Below the pieces are notes generated by a model, which worked only from the letters and a program-made list of their open reading frames with translations, did no database searches and was not told where the DNA came from. A stretch of 64,000 nucleotides of DNA from Neodontobutis hainanensis (Eukaryota; Chordata; Actinopteri; Gobiiformes; Odontobutidae): contig JALDNG010000106.1 of the NCBI GenBank assembly GCA_024349245.1, forward strand, positions 817,001 to 881,000, written 5' to 3'. Position 1 is the first letter of the stretch; every line of letters begins with the position of its first letter. Both the position numbers and the translations under genes were made by a program. This document shows, in pieces, positions 28,340-39,782 of the stretch.

Positions 28340-28447
28340 ACATTATTTAGTAATAAATAATCATGTAATATAATTGTAATTTCAATAATGACCAAAATAA
28401 TTGGGATTATGATTTTATTTATCATTTTCATAATTGAGCAGCCATAC
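28340..28447. repeat. AT-rich transposon-like remnant ending 'ataattgagcagcc'
   Basis: The blocks aatgaccaaaataattggga and cataattgagcagcc are those I associate with a widespread fish nonautonomous DNA element. Degraded and without clear ends. Confidence 0.4.
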
Positions 28448-29931
28448 ACTATTGTTGGCAAACAGCAAGTATTAAGACACTTTCCAATGAGAAATTAGTG
28501 CACGAATAAGTTCAAGATTAAAGAAACATAACAGTAGGCTCATATGCTTCCTTTAAGTTTAATTAATACTAATTTAGTTGAAGCTCGTGGCAATCCTCGG
28601 CTAGTTTTGAACAATGTTAGATTGTTTTAGCACTTAACCTGCAATTATATGGTTATGTTTAAGAGAAAATTAGAAAATATGTAAGATTTCTACCTTACTG
28701 TAACTTACTAAGCTCTTTGACTTAAGTTAGACACATCTTGACCTTGATGGATCAAAGGTAGCATGACATTTTGATTTGCAGACTTCATGCCTTGAAGTGC
28801 CCACCTGTCTCTCTTCAGTCAAAATATCCAGGTCTCGCTCATATTGACAGGCTGTCCACTTCAGTCAAATTTGCTATTTGTCACTACCGTTGCCAAGTTC
28901 GCTGCAGTGAGTGTGTGGTATAACCTATTTGCCATCATTTGTGTGTCCATCCTTGTGTGTGATGCATGGTCAGCCGTGTCAATGTGGCCTTGGAACCGCA
29001 GGCCAGGGCAAGACAGATCGCAGCGCCAGAGTCAAAACGGGAACATCCCTGTGGTTCAGCAAAGGTCGAACAACGGCATCATTAGGATGACGGTCTAAAA
29101 CCGGGTCTAGGGAGGTGGAGGTGTTGACTGACAGATTTTGACTCATGGACACATCAGTATCAGAGGTTAATGACAGAGGCAGCCTTGGTCCGGCATAGGG
29201 TATGTCACTTATCATACTGATCCAGAAAGACTTCTGCGCATTAATGAAGTTTTTATTTTTAAAGGCCATCATACCATTTTTACTCATCTATATTCAGCTT
29301 TGTTATATTTTAACCCATGCTCCCATGTTGTTATTGTTGGCTCTGTCCTAATTGTCCCTGTTTGATCAGAGCGCTGGTGGTTTCAGGTGCTTCCTTGTCT
29401 CCTACAGCTCGATTTATCACAGGCAGCAGTAGAGACACTCAAAGGCTCTGGGTGTTTCAAGGTGAATCCCCTGAAATGGCTTGGCTTGAGTTGCCTTGGT
29501 AAATCGATGTTCTCAGTGACAAACAGCAGCAAATAGGAATCTCTATAAGCAGTAGACTTTTAAACACATTTTTGTGACATACAACTGTTTTATTTATTGA
29601 TTCAGTTCAATAAAACTCTGTTATGTTTTTTTTCTAATATTGTTCCTTGAAGTAAAGTATTCTGTTGAGTGTTTTTTAAGGGAAGTTGATGAAAGCCTTA
29701 CCTGTATTGGTGTCCTCATTTTTCAACCCACGCTTGCTTAACAGAAAATACTAAATTTGTGGCAGTAGTTGAACACATATCATATTCTTTATCGACATTA
29801 CCATTGTCACATTACCATTGAAATAAACATTGTGTAACACATGTTGCACATTTGTTTACCATAATCATAATTATTAATTGATAATAACATGTGCCCTGAC
29901 AGTACTCTGGTGTTTTGTTTCTCTCCCTCAG

Positions 29932-30087
29932 CATGCCACCCAGGCTTCTACAAGGCATTCGCTGGGAACATCAAGTGCTCAAAGTGTCCACCACAGAGTT
30001 TCAGCTTCGCAGACGGCTCTGCTGTGTGCCGCTGTGAGACGGGCTTCTTCAGGGCTGAGAAAGATCCACCAACTATGGCCTGCACAC
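29932..30087 (+). CDS. epha5: EphA receptor exon, EGF-like cysteine-rich segment (internal exon)
   Basis: This is an internal coding exon of an Eph receptor tyrosine kinase, a membrane receptor for ephrins used in axon guidance and tissue boundaries. The acceptor is ctctccctcag at 29921-29931 and the donor is GTGAGT at 30088. The length of 156 bp matches the usual Eph exon after the ligand-binding exon. It is read in phase 1 (first whole codon TGC at 29934) and ends in phase 1. The translation starts CHPGFYKAFAGN and includes KCSKCPP, FFRAEKDPPTMACTR and six cysteines, as expected for the EGF-like part of the cysteine-rich region. From memory, the KAFAGN..KCSKCPP and FRAEKDPP blocks fit EphA5 better than EphA3, A4, A6 or A7. 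The Eph assignment is very secure; the paralogue is less so, because fish have duplicated Eph genes. No frameshift or stop interrupts the exon. Confidence 0.93.
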
Positions 30088-32470
30088 GTGAGTTTAACAG
30101 CCCAAAATAACAGGTTTAGTTGCGTTGCTACCGCTGGATGTTCGGAAAATACAGCAGTCCTCATCTGCTGTATATTAGCCTGTGTGAATTACATTTTGTT
30201 GAGCTGCCTCGTCTCCTTTGTGATTCAGCGACTGTCATTACGACTTCATATTTGCATTAAATTACAGTTTAACCGGACTAATTCTCCTTTAATTAAAAAG
30301 CCATTTAGCTGTCAGTGAGATAGACGGGGGGCCATGTCTAGAGCTCACCAGGGTGGGTGAGTTGATTTGTCTCTCACTGTAAGACAAAGCCATGTTATTG
30401 AAATGGAGTTGCACTTTCTAGAAGTAGGTTGTAAAGTCTGCAGGGTAAATAACATAAAGGCTCATACAGTACTTTTATGACTATAGTATATAGACCTGCA
30501 TAATGCAACCCTGTTTTGTTTTCCTATTTTCACATGCTACAAATATATCCAGCTGTGCTTTTTATAGAGATTGCACAAAAAAAAAATCAGTTTTTGTGTT
30601 GCTTAACTACTTAATTTTGTCTCTTTTCAACATTTGCTGCTGAACATCCTTATAACACATTAAACTATGGCAAAGCTTTTTAAAACCTGGTGTATTGAAA
30701 CTGTTAAGTAACATCTGTAAATTTGGGTTTATTTAAAGAAAAAATCCCATAACACCCTTTCCTATATAGATGAAAAATAATATGCTTTATATAAGAATTC
30801 ATTTCTGGATTTTTTTAGTTATAATTTAAGTATTTTAATAAACAGACTGATATTTTATTTTATAATTCACATTTGTCAACTTAATGTGACTTCATAGATC
30901 AGTTCAGTCCTCAGTGTATGAATTATTTAACACCAGTGGACAGAATCTAACTTCTTACATAAAATACATAGCCTTATCTGACATGTCATATTTCAAGACA
31001 ATAAGTACCATGTAAAAGGATTGTTGCAGTGTGACCAAAGCAAACCAAAGTCTGTTATATCTTTAATACAAGTTGTTCACCTCATGCTCTCTCTTCAGTG
31101 TGATGCATTTTAAAGTAGGCTTCCTCCGTGCCAGCCCATAAACAATTTCCTTGAAGTGAAGGAGGGAAATGGAGATTAAAGACTGGAGGCCTGAGAAGAA
31201 GACAAAGGTAGAGAGCGAGAAAGAGAGGATGTCACATGAGCAGAGATAAAGGTGAAGCGAGAGCTGGATGGAGCTGACAGAAAAGAGAGAGGAAGGAGGC
31301 CGCTGATACAATCTCCCCCTGGAGGAGAAAAGGGCCTGATTGATGGCAGTGGGGTTGCTCTGCAGGAGGGGAGGTGGGTGGACTCTCCCCGATGAAGAGA
31401 ATGGAGGAGGAGAGATAATGGCCGATAGAGACAGAGGAAGATAAAGAAAGAGAGAATTGACAGAAATGCAGGAGGGGTAGGAGGAGTCCTCCTGTCTGCA
31501 GAGATTCTTTCGCAAAGGTAGCACCGGGAGAAGGATGGAGCGATGGCGAAGGAGAAGGAAACATCCCATTGTATAGGCAGACAGTGAGCTTGGCAGGACG
31601 GGAGTGTTCAAATCCCTCAGGCCTTTTAACTCCACCCTGTTGACAGCTGGCTGCCTGCTACAGCACAATACTTACCCTGGCACACAAACACACACTCTCT
31701 ATGAATGCAGCCATGTGAGCCAAGAAGTTGCACAGTTTTGTAATGCAGCCATAATGTGCAATGTTTATCCATTTTCATTCTTTGTGTATCCATGTTTGGT
31801 TGTGTATTTTAGTTTAGGCGTTAAGGTTGTTTAGAATGCCAAGTCTAATCTTGTCCTGAAGAGTCCTGCGGGAGTTAAGTATATGACAACAAGTTTATAT
31901 ACGTGCAACTCTTCCGCCATGAATCATAGATATATAAATAACCTTCTAAACAATCGGCCTCAACACTATGACCACATTAGGGGGCGTACCTGTGTAGGCC
32001 CCCTTCGCCTCAACCATCCTGACTCCATAGAGCTCTGAAGCTGTACTAAAGTGTTTGTCACTGAGAGTTAAGCAGCAGATCCTTTAAGTCCAGGAGGTTG
32101 TAAGGTAGAGTCCTTGTGGATCAAGCGAGTTTGTCCAGCACAGCCACAGATATCATGTCATTTGACTGCTTTTCACTGTGCATCCCCCAGCTGTTCCTTT
32201 TCTGGATATTTTTGGGTTATACTGATTAAGAACTGAAGCTCTGACCCAAGAAATCCATATAAATAAATAAATTGCTCTTCAGCAACGAGAATAAAATGTT
32301 TACATCTTGGATTGGTGTGCCAGTCCTCTCTTTACCACTGTTTCATGTTTAACTTCACTGCTTCTGTCTAACTGAGGTTAAAAGGCCCAAAATAAAATAT
32401 GTGTATTATTATATGTTGTATTTGCAATACATTTACCGATAAGCATTTTGTTCTAATTTGTGGTTTGCAG
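30088..32470 (+). other. Intron between the EGF-like and first FN3 exons
   Basis: This is a phase-1 GT-AG intron of 2,383 bp between the two recognised Eph exons. The donor is GTGAGT and the acceptor tggtttgcag. It contains a purine-rich stretch at about 31140-31560, described separately. Otherwise it is ordinary AT-rich sequence with no recognised gene or mobile element. If the intron were retained, the reading frame would stop at a TAA 20 bases inside it (30107-30109). Confidence 0.92.
31140..31560. repeat. Purine-rich low-complexity stretch
   Basis: About 420 bp are dominated by GA-rich words (gagaaagagagg, ggaggaggagaga, gaaggagaaggaa). The strand bias removes stop codons on the minus strand and produces a 201-codon open frame at 31063-31668, rich in Ser, Pro and Leu and without domain features. 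I therefore read it as low-complexity sequence, not a gene. Confidence 0.7.
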
Positions 32471-32806
32471 GGCCTCCGTCTCCTCCACGTAACCTGATGT
32501 TCAACTTGAATGACACATTTCTGATGCTGGAGTGGTCACCTCCCAGTGACACCGGCGGGCGACGGGACCTCACCTACAACGTCCAGTGCAAGCGCTGTGG
32601 CCCGGAGCCTGAGCAGTGCCAGCTCTGTGAGGAGGATCTCCGTTTCCTGCCACGACCTTTAGGCCTGACCAATGCCACGGTCACTGTCACAGATTTTTTA
32701 GCTCATGCCAACTACACCTTCGAGATCGAGTCACTCAATGGCGTGTCTGACATGAGCTCCTTTCCTCGTCAAGTTGCCATCATCACAGTCAGCACGGACC
32801 AGGGTG
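32471..32806 (+). CDS. epha5: EphA receptor exon, first fibronectin type III domain (internal exon)
   Basis: This is the next exon of the same Eph receptor, encoding the first extracellular fibronectin type III repeat. The acceptor tggtttgcag ends at 32470 and the donor GTGAGT starts at 32807. The 336 bp length is typical for this Eph exon. The C left by the previous exon joins GG here to give CGG (Arg), so the joined protein reads MACTR-PPSPPRN. Landmarks in order are LEWSPPSDTGGRRDLTY, CKRC, CQLC, RFLPRPLGL, FLAHANYTFEIESLNGVSD and ITVSTDQG. NDT, NAT and NYT are possible N-glycosylation sites. The run SPPSDTGGRxDLTY and the ending ITVxTDQ favour EphA5; the block RFLPRxxGLTNxTVTVTD also resembles EphA3. 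The exon ends in phase 1 (GGT G|), so the next exon must begin in the same phase. Retention of the downstream intron would stop at the TAA at 32845. Confidence 0.95.
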
Positions 32807-33440
32807 GTGAGTTTGACTTTAGGATGCTTGCATTGTATTTTGTATAATTTTTGGGTTGTTTTAATATTTGAAATAAACTTTGCTGCCAGCCTATATAGTA
32901 CACATAAAGAACAAATCCAGGCATTAATAGATATATGTCGGTTTGTCCCCGAGTATTTTTATTTTCTAGTGTGGCCCTTTATCAAATAGAGTTTGACTAT
33001 GCGGTTTTATAGCTTCAAACGGAGTAGCTAGTGAAGCGGGCAAGTAGTAAATTTCGAATGACATTTGTGCTAAATGTTATTGTAGTCTGTGGTTTTGCAT
33101 CCTCAGCCAGTGCTGTAAATGATGGCAAGAGGCCAAGGCTGTGTCTGTCTAGTGCCCTTCTCCAAATAAGCTTTTTATTCTGAAAGCTATATATTTCCTC
33201 TGGGACATGGTATGGTGTGTGAAACGCTTATGTTTTTAATTTGTGATTTGCAAACACTGCTTTCTGCCTCCTCTCTCCTCCCCCCCTCCGTCGGTTTCCC
33301 TTGACTATTCCCTTCTCCATATTTCAATTGGCTGTTTGTCCTCCTCCCTCCATGTCCCCTGCTTCTTGTTGCAAAACATGTTTGTTTTTGTTCTTTTTCT
33401 GTTTTTTTTTCTACTTTTCCCCCCATCCTTTTGCTGACAG

Positions 33441-33502
33441 GGGAGCCCAGGAAAAATACATTTCTCTGCCAAGCCATTAAATGCATTATTCAATTTCACT
33501 AG
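33441..33502 (+). other. Possible alternative exon start after a strong acceptor-like site
   Basis: A long pyrimidine tract (33255-33430, including cttttccccccatccttttg) leads to ctgacag at 33434-33440. If spliced to the FN3 exon in phase 1, the frame would read GEPRKNTFLCQAIKCIIQFH and stop at TAG 33500-33502. That would give a receptor truncated after the first FN3 domain. This is sequence-only speculation: decoy acceptors are common in long introns. Confidence 0.2.
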
Positions 33503-35840
33503 GGACAGTTCTAGCCTTTACAGGTAACTCAATGTTACACCCAACCCTTTTATTTCATTAGTATGCCCAGTTTAGTGCATAGTAGTGGCACGTCCCCAGG
33601 CTCGACAAGACCCATTTGATCATTAAACATACCTGGCTGCAGCTTTTAAAAATGCTCATGGGATGTGGCACTGAGCAGCATGGAACAACTGATAAACTTT
33701 TTGAGCAAGGAGCTTTGATTGACCCATAATTACGTCCTTCATGTTGCATAATGTTAAAGCACCAAAACACATGAATTTGAATACTTTTACATCTTTATTA
33801 TATAATGCTGTTGAGTACTGTGAGTAATTCTGAGCACATCCTCTGGATTAGACCACCTCCTACCTACTCATCATGCATAATTCTAAGTTACAAGTGATTT
33901 AAGTGTGGAATAAAATCTGTAAAGTGGCGTGAAAAGTTTGAGTGGAAACAATGTAGGTGTAGACAGACATGTTTTGCATCAGTATTGATTGCTCACTACA
34001 AAAGTACTCCATATCTTGAGTGAACATGCTTCATAGTGTTGGAGCTTGAATTATATGATTGGCTGTGAAATAGTGGTTGCTAGCCACAGTTTGACAGTGG
34101 AGGAATGTATGCATCAGCAACAGCCTGATGTCTGAATTTGCCGCGGTTGCCTCTGTAAGCCTGTACAGTCAATTAAATAAGAATTGTTTCAGCGGACGTG
34201 ACATAATGCGCATGCATGTTTGTTTACCTGGATCTCACTTCCTGATTCGCCGCCATAAGTATACTAAGCATTGCTAGCGGCAAAGTTGAACATGAATCCT
34301 GCGACCACAGGGAAGAGACAGGCCTCCAGCGCACTCAAAACCGGCAGATTCTTTTTTGGTCATTGTTTGTTCGTGCTCGTACAAGCGTGTGCACAGTGAA
34401 ACTAGTACAAAAACTCTAAATCTTTTGTAATGCAGATTTAAACATTGTTAATAAAATTTCAAGCCACCATAGCAATGCACTATGCATTGTGTGCATTGTA
34501 TCATGTAGGACAAAACAAGGTGTGGTGCTGCAGTAGAGCGACTGGGGGGGGGCATCAAGTAACAAACAAGCTTGATCTGATACAGTGTCTATCAATAATA
34601 TAGAGACTAATGGTCAACTGAATATGGCAGTGTTAGTACAATATCCTCTTGGAATATCTCTAGGACAGATGCAATTTTTCACACCTTGAAAATCTTGGAT
34701 AGTGAGAACTACTGCAGTAATCTGTGTAATGTAGAAAAAGTAAAAAAAATTATAAAACCACACTTTGAACAAAAAGAAACGTTTTTAGCAACTTTTCACA
34801 TTACATGTTACATTACATATTAACTTTGAAGAAACCATACTGTTGTGGAATACAAGATTATTTTTGTGCAATGACCTCAGTATAAATGAATTCTCTAAAC
34901 CGTAAATTCCCTCAGTTAGGGATAACGATGCAAATCTTCTAAAGAGAAGAAGAATATGTGTGCTGTATTATGCATACATACCAATATGTTTGCACATATT
35001 TATCCTCACACAGCTGCTCTAAACTGTGTGTGATGGGCTTGTTTGGGAAGGTGCACAGACAAAAAAGACCATTAGCATAGCGTCACCATCAGCAGAAATG
35101 ATGTTGTGGGGAATTTTAAGAGTGGCCTGTAATAATTTGCCCCAGCTTTAGATAAATTAGACATAGCTATTAAAATGCAGATGGCCCTTTTGCTAAACGC
35201 TTTGTGCCAGTGCGGTTAGAGTATGATTTGCCGATGATGGGATTTACTTTCTTAAACATGCAGACCCACACACTAAACTGTACATACAGTATAAAATAAG
35301 AGACTCTATATTGGCTTGTGATAATTTGCTGTCAGGCGTAACCTTTTCACTATTTGTGATTCATGCAGAGACGTTCGTTTGATGTGGGCACTGCCACCGC
35401 TCGACGCCTTGCACACACACAGACTAGACTAGACGGATTGTAAAGCATCAGGATTAACAGCAGGGGAGTGTCTCAGCCCAAAGTAAATCCCCTTTATATT
35501 TGGAGAAAGAGAAAAAGAGTCGAGGGAAATTACCAGTGAATTTGTTTCCTAAAGTCTTCAACAACAGTGTGGCACTCCAGCTGTCTCACTCATTCACCGC
35601 ATACAAATCCAACTTCCTTTTGTTATTAGGGAAGAAAGAGAAGTTTGAACTTATAATGGTCTTCACACACAGAAAACTAGGGGAAACATTGTGACAAAAT
35701 GAAGGCCAATTGTAAGCTTCAGATATTTTTTACTGCATATTGATAAACTATATAGATGTAGCTTAAGGATTACATTTGTATTCGAAACTCACATTTATTC
35801 TTGTTATATTTAGTACCATGACTTCTTTAAATCTTAGAAT

Positions 35841-36053
35841 GAGTTCACATCAAAAACGTCAAAAGCGCCCTCATTCAAGTTGCTGGCAGGGGGCGGGAAG
35901 TTCAAGCCGCTACAATTTTGGCTGGACCTATTCCTCTCAGGTGTCCATTAAATCCTGTTCTGTGAATGGCTGTCGCTCTCTCGTACAAGCGCGCATAGGA
36001 TGTGAATGGTCGCTTGTTGCCTTAAGTTGCTAGTGTCACTTTTGGTGTGACTC
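35841..36053. mobile_element. MITE-like element with imperfect terminal inverted repeats
   Basis: The left end gagttcacatcaaaaacgtc pairs imperfectly with the right end gtcacttttggtgtgactc, about 16 of 19-20 positions after one gap. The 213-bp body is more GC-rich than its surroundings and carries no transposase. A clear target-site duplication was not found, so superfamily assignment is open. Confidence 0.5.
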
Positions 36054-37726
36054 CACCCTTAAAGTTATCCTTAACATTTCAGCTGAAATACCGGTATTGA
36101 TTTATGTGAAAGGTGTGTGATAATACATTTTGCCTCGTAGTGCTTCTTTCTGGAAGTCTAATTGTGTAGTAACATCACGTTTCTGAAAGCAGCAGCAGGA
36201 AATGGGTGACTGGGTTGAGATCTTTATTCAGACCGAATCCACTGAAAGACAAGTGACAGTTGGATGAGACATCGAGGGTTAAGAGGAGAGAGAAGCAGTA
36301 AGTCCCAGAGGTAAACACAGTGAAATACAGAAAGCAACTGAGGGGTGGCAGTGTGTACAGAGCGGGACATGAAGGGGCAAAGACATGGGAGATTATGAAT
36401 AGACAGAAAATGAGAAGTGGACTATGAGGAGATGATTGAGTGAGAAAGGAGATCAGAGAGCAAAAAAAAGGTGGGAGAATAAGAATATGGCTAAATTAGG
36501 TAACAGGTAATGTGGGTTGAGGATAAAGAGAGTGCAGGGAAAGTGCACATAAACTTAAAAAATGCTTGCTTTAATCAAGTTTTTATCTATTCTGGCACAA
36601 ATGCCCAATTAAAATAACAGCTTAGATGATTATTTAGCACCTGCTAATTAGGATTTTGATGATAAGACACTGGCAGAAAAAAGGACTAAATTGAGGGACA
36701 GAAATAGTATCCATGATATAGAATATCCAGACTTATGTGAAGGGTAGTGCTGGGTGGTAATCCGTTACAGTAATCATTGTTATTGTGTTAGTGTTTTTAG
36801 CCTGGAAGCATTGTGTTTGGCCCAATGTGCCTTAGATAAATATTTTAGTTTACACTGGTCTGAGTAGCTGAGACTGTAATTGCACATTTAGGGGAGTACA
36901 TTGAACATCTGTACCTCTACTGGCTAAAAGTTACACAGGACTGCTTTAAACAAGTAATAGGTGATAGCTTGTCTAGAAACTGTTTGAACCAGGTGTTAAC
37001 TGAAGAATCAGTGGGTTCAGAGGTCGCAGAACTTTTGCATTTACATCAAACTCATTCATGGTCTTAACTCTCTTCCACAATTTTCCTTCAACGCCATCTT
37101 TTTTCAGGCAATGTGAATGTATTATTTTGTATGTAGATGAGATGTTTGGGTGTTCCTGCTGCGATGTCATCTAGCGCAACCTCAGCGTGCCGCCTTCATT
37201 TTTGCACCATAGAGCTCTGTTGCAACACCAAGCAGACTTGAACCACGACTTTTATACCTTTTTATGATGAGTCCCAGATTCCTACAATATTTACAAGAAA
37301 GTTGAACTGACTTTTAGTATGTGGTGCATGATGAACATAAATGGCTAGCATCTAGGAAATGTCATGCACAGTGGATTATAGTAGTTTGAAAAGCAGACAG
37401 TATTACAAAAACAAGAGCCAACCGTACATTTTTTTGCATTTTGAAAAAGGATATCTTTTGAACTATATGCAAAAAGTTTTTTTTAATATATATAAAATGC
37501 TTTGCTGTCATACAGGCCCTTTTATCTTCTTATTCTGGCCCTGAAGCTTTCTTCAAAAACTGTCAGACTGCTTTGGTAAAAACAGCATTTAAACCTCGGC
37601 AAACTCATAGTTTTCCACTGCTGCCATTGTTTTACTGTGCATTTATTGAAGATAACACAACATATGCTGTAGTTGATATTTGGGCACCTAACCTTATTTT
37701 TTTTTTATTCAAGCCTACAAAATACT

Positions 37727-38066
37727 TAGCCTGGCTCTGCCCTTCTACGTACTTCCGCTCAATTTCATTTCGCTTTAGTACTTAGTCTGGGATCGCTGTA
37801 TATTCTTAGGTTTCCAGAATCAATTTTTTGTAGGACCAATCAGCGAACAGAGGGAGTGACTTGTTTCCGGTCGGTTTCGGCGCATGACATATGTCACGAC
37901 CACACGTTAGCGATTGGCTATGGCAGATCCTGAGTGACTCTGGGCAGATCCAATAGTTTTAAACTTCAACAGAGTTCCCGCATACAAGGAAGTAAACGCT
38001 TGTCAATGGAGCGAGGCCAGACTCTCTGTACAAATGAAATGTACGAGAGTCTGGTAGAACCAGGCT
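37727..38066. mobile_element. Nonautonomous DNA element, about 340 bp, with direct-repeat flanks
   Basis: The ends are tagcctggctc and gaaccaggct, giving short terminal inverted repeats (AGCCTGG). The flanking sequence ctacaaaatact occurs at 37715-37726 and again at 38065-38076; the last two bases of the right end overlap it, so the duplication is 10-12 bp. Near the right end, ccagactctctgtac and gtacgagagtctgg form a strong inner hairpin. This fits a fish MITE type I have seen before but cannot name. The 78-codon open frame inside is incidental. Confidence 0.72.
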
Positions 38067-39754
38067 ACAAAATACTAGCTACAAAAAATATACAGTTTGA
38101 CTTAATACACATCCCGTATAATTCTTTGTTGTTTTTTATTATGCACTGTGTTATATCTGTTTGTCACTAAATGTAACTGCCCTGAACTGAGCTGTAAAAT
38201 TGAATTGAATGTGCCACATGTGGACAGGGGCCATTCAGAAGTAATTAAAAGGATTTCCATATTCCAGCGGGCAAATAAGTTATGAAAGCGGGTGGACAGG
38301 TGTACAAGTGCTGGAGGAGGAAGAGGAAGAGGAGGGGAAGGAGGAGGAAATGGCCTAGAAACAGGAGAGTGGCTTTAATCACAGGAAGCAGCTGTGTAAT
38401 TGTGTATGTCACTAAAAGCAATCAGAGACAGATCGGCTCAGAGTCGCTTTGACGCATCAGAACATTCCCGCAACAACTTGAAAGACTAATCAGACAGTCT
38501 TTTTGTTGATGAAACGCCTGTAGGTAAAAGGAACAGCCTTGTATGTGAGCGCTGATATAGAATAACATGGAAGGAGTCGGTCGGACCGGGGATGCTCATT
38601 GACTCGGCATTGACTGAAAGTGCCCTGATCGTTTACATTCTCGTTACTCACCTGAAGGAAAATGGAGAAATCTCAAAGACAAAGCACCCTTCAAGATCCA
38701 TGCAGCAACTTGTCTCTTGTGTGAAAGTAAATACGCTTCATCACACATGGCTTTGGGGCTAATTCTGTCTTGCACTGATGTGTATAAATGTCTCTGATTA
38801 TTGTACTCCAAAACAACATCCGCAGCTTTTCTGACAGATTCTAAATAGGACTCCTCTTATGTAGTTATAGTCTTTCTTATAGAGTTTCTTCTCTGGAGGT
38901 TTTCATTCTGATTAAATGGCATTTTCAGTTTGCCTCAGCTTAACCATTAGCAGTATGGCTCTGTGAGTGGTCTCAGTACGGTTGAATGTGCCCTTTTATA
39001 TTTGTCTTTTTCAGTAAATTGAAAACTTGCTTCGACCAGATACTATTAAGGCACTCATATCCCCATTACTCATTTGAGGGGTGTGTGTATTTTCAATAGA
39101 CATTACTTTTTCCTCACTGAAGATGTCAAGTGTTATGATTTTAGCATCATAAATTGTCACATTCTTCCTGTTTTTAGTCCAATTAGATGTCTGCGGTTGG
39201 TGTGGAACCCACATTTTACAGAGATACTCTTCCAGACAAAGCTGTTTTTGGGAACCTTTCCTTTTTATATTTGACAGAAAGACAGTAAATAAACAAATGT
39301 GTGGATAGAGACAGGGAATGAAAAAAAACATTTTATAATCACTAACAATATAAATCACTAATCTGACTACCAGCTCTCAGACCCACTTTTCAGCAATTAA
39401 AAAAAATCACACAAATGGTTTGAAGATGGATATTCTCAGCTAGATAAATAAATCAGCGTGCTCTTGACCTGCCTTAATTAAAATATCTTGGGTTGTCTAT
39501 GTCAACGACTTTGATGAAACTTGTCCAAATGTGTTCTGAGTTGAGACCAAGACCTTTAAAAAGATGCCACTGAGTAGTACACAAGCACACAAACACTCAT
39601 AGTGCACACTAACAGTAAATGGAAGTGAGTAATGCACATACCTTGCTAGCAGCTTACTCCACACAGTCCGAACTTAATGATGTGCAGAATTAGACTCAAC
39701 AATGAAAATGTGATGAAATATAATTATGATCCAATTAAAGCCGTGGTTGTTAGT

Positions 39755-39782
39755 AAAAATAAAAAAAATAAAAAAATAAAAA
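39755..39782. repeat. A-rich simple repeat (AAAAAT)n
   Basis: Units of aaaaaaaat and similar; low complexity. Confidence 0.7.

Larger units (their letters stand above)
1..29931 (+). other. 3' part of the Eph receptor intron upstream of the EGF-like exon
   Basis: I infer this to be intron because the exon at 29932 starts inside a codon and no ligand-binding exon (about 660 bp in Eph genes, which would give a long open frame) is seen anywhere upstream. Open frames here are short and lack recognisable domains. Contents I can name: GT microsatellites at 2.2-2.4 kb, a retroposed fragment at 4.84-4.99 kb, a T20 tract at 6.65 kb, a hairpin repeat at 7.76 kb, a TIR element at 14.56 kb, a 40-bp retroposed fragment at 17.10 kb, a SINE with another repeat inserted at 23.04-23.38 kb, a short perfect stem at 26.61 kb and repeat remnants near 27.85 and 28.34 kb. 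Enhancer-like stretches are listed separately. In the remaining AT-rich sequence I see nothing I can name. Confidence 0.75.

Noticed and set aside
31063..31668. A 201-codon minus-strand open frame as a gene
   Set aside because: It is rich in Ser, Pro and Leu and lies in a GA-rich tract that lacks stop codons on that strand. No domain, signal peptide or splice support is seen.
36423..36460. A gactatgaggag word as the end of the second Eph FN3 exon
   Set aside because: The surrounding frame lacks the SLSWQ-like motif, the length does not fit, and an in-frame TGA follows at once.
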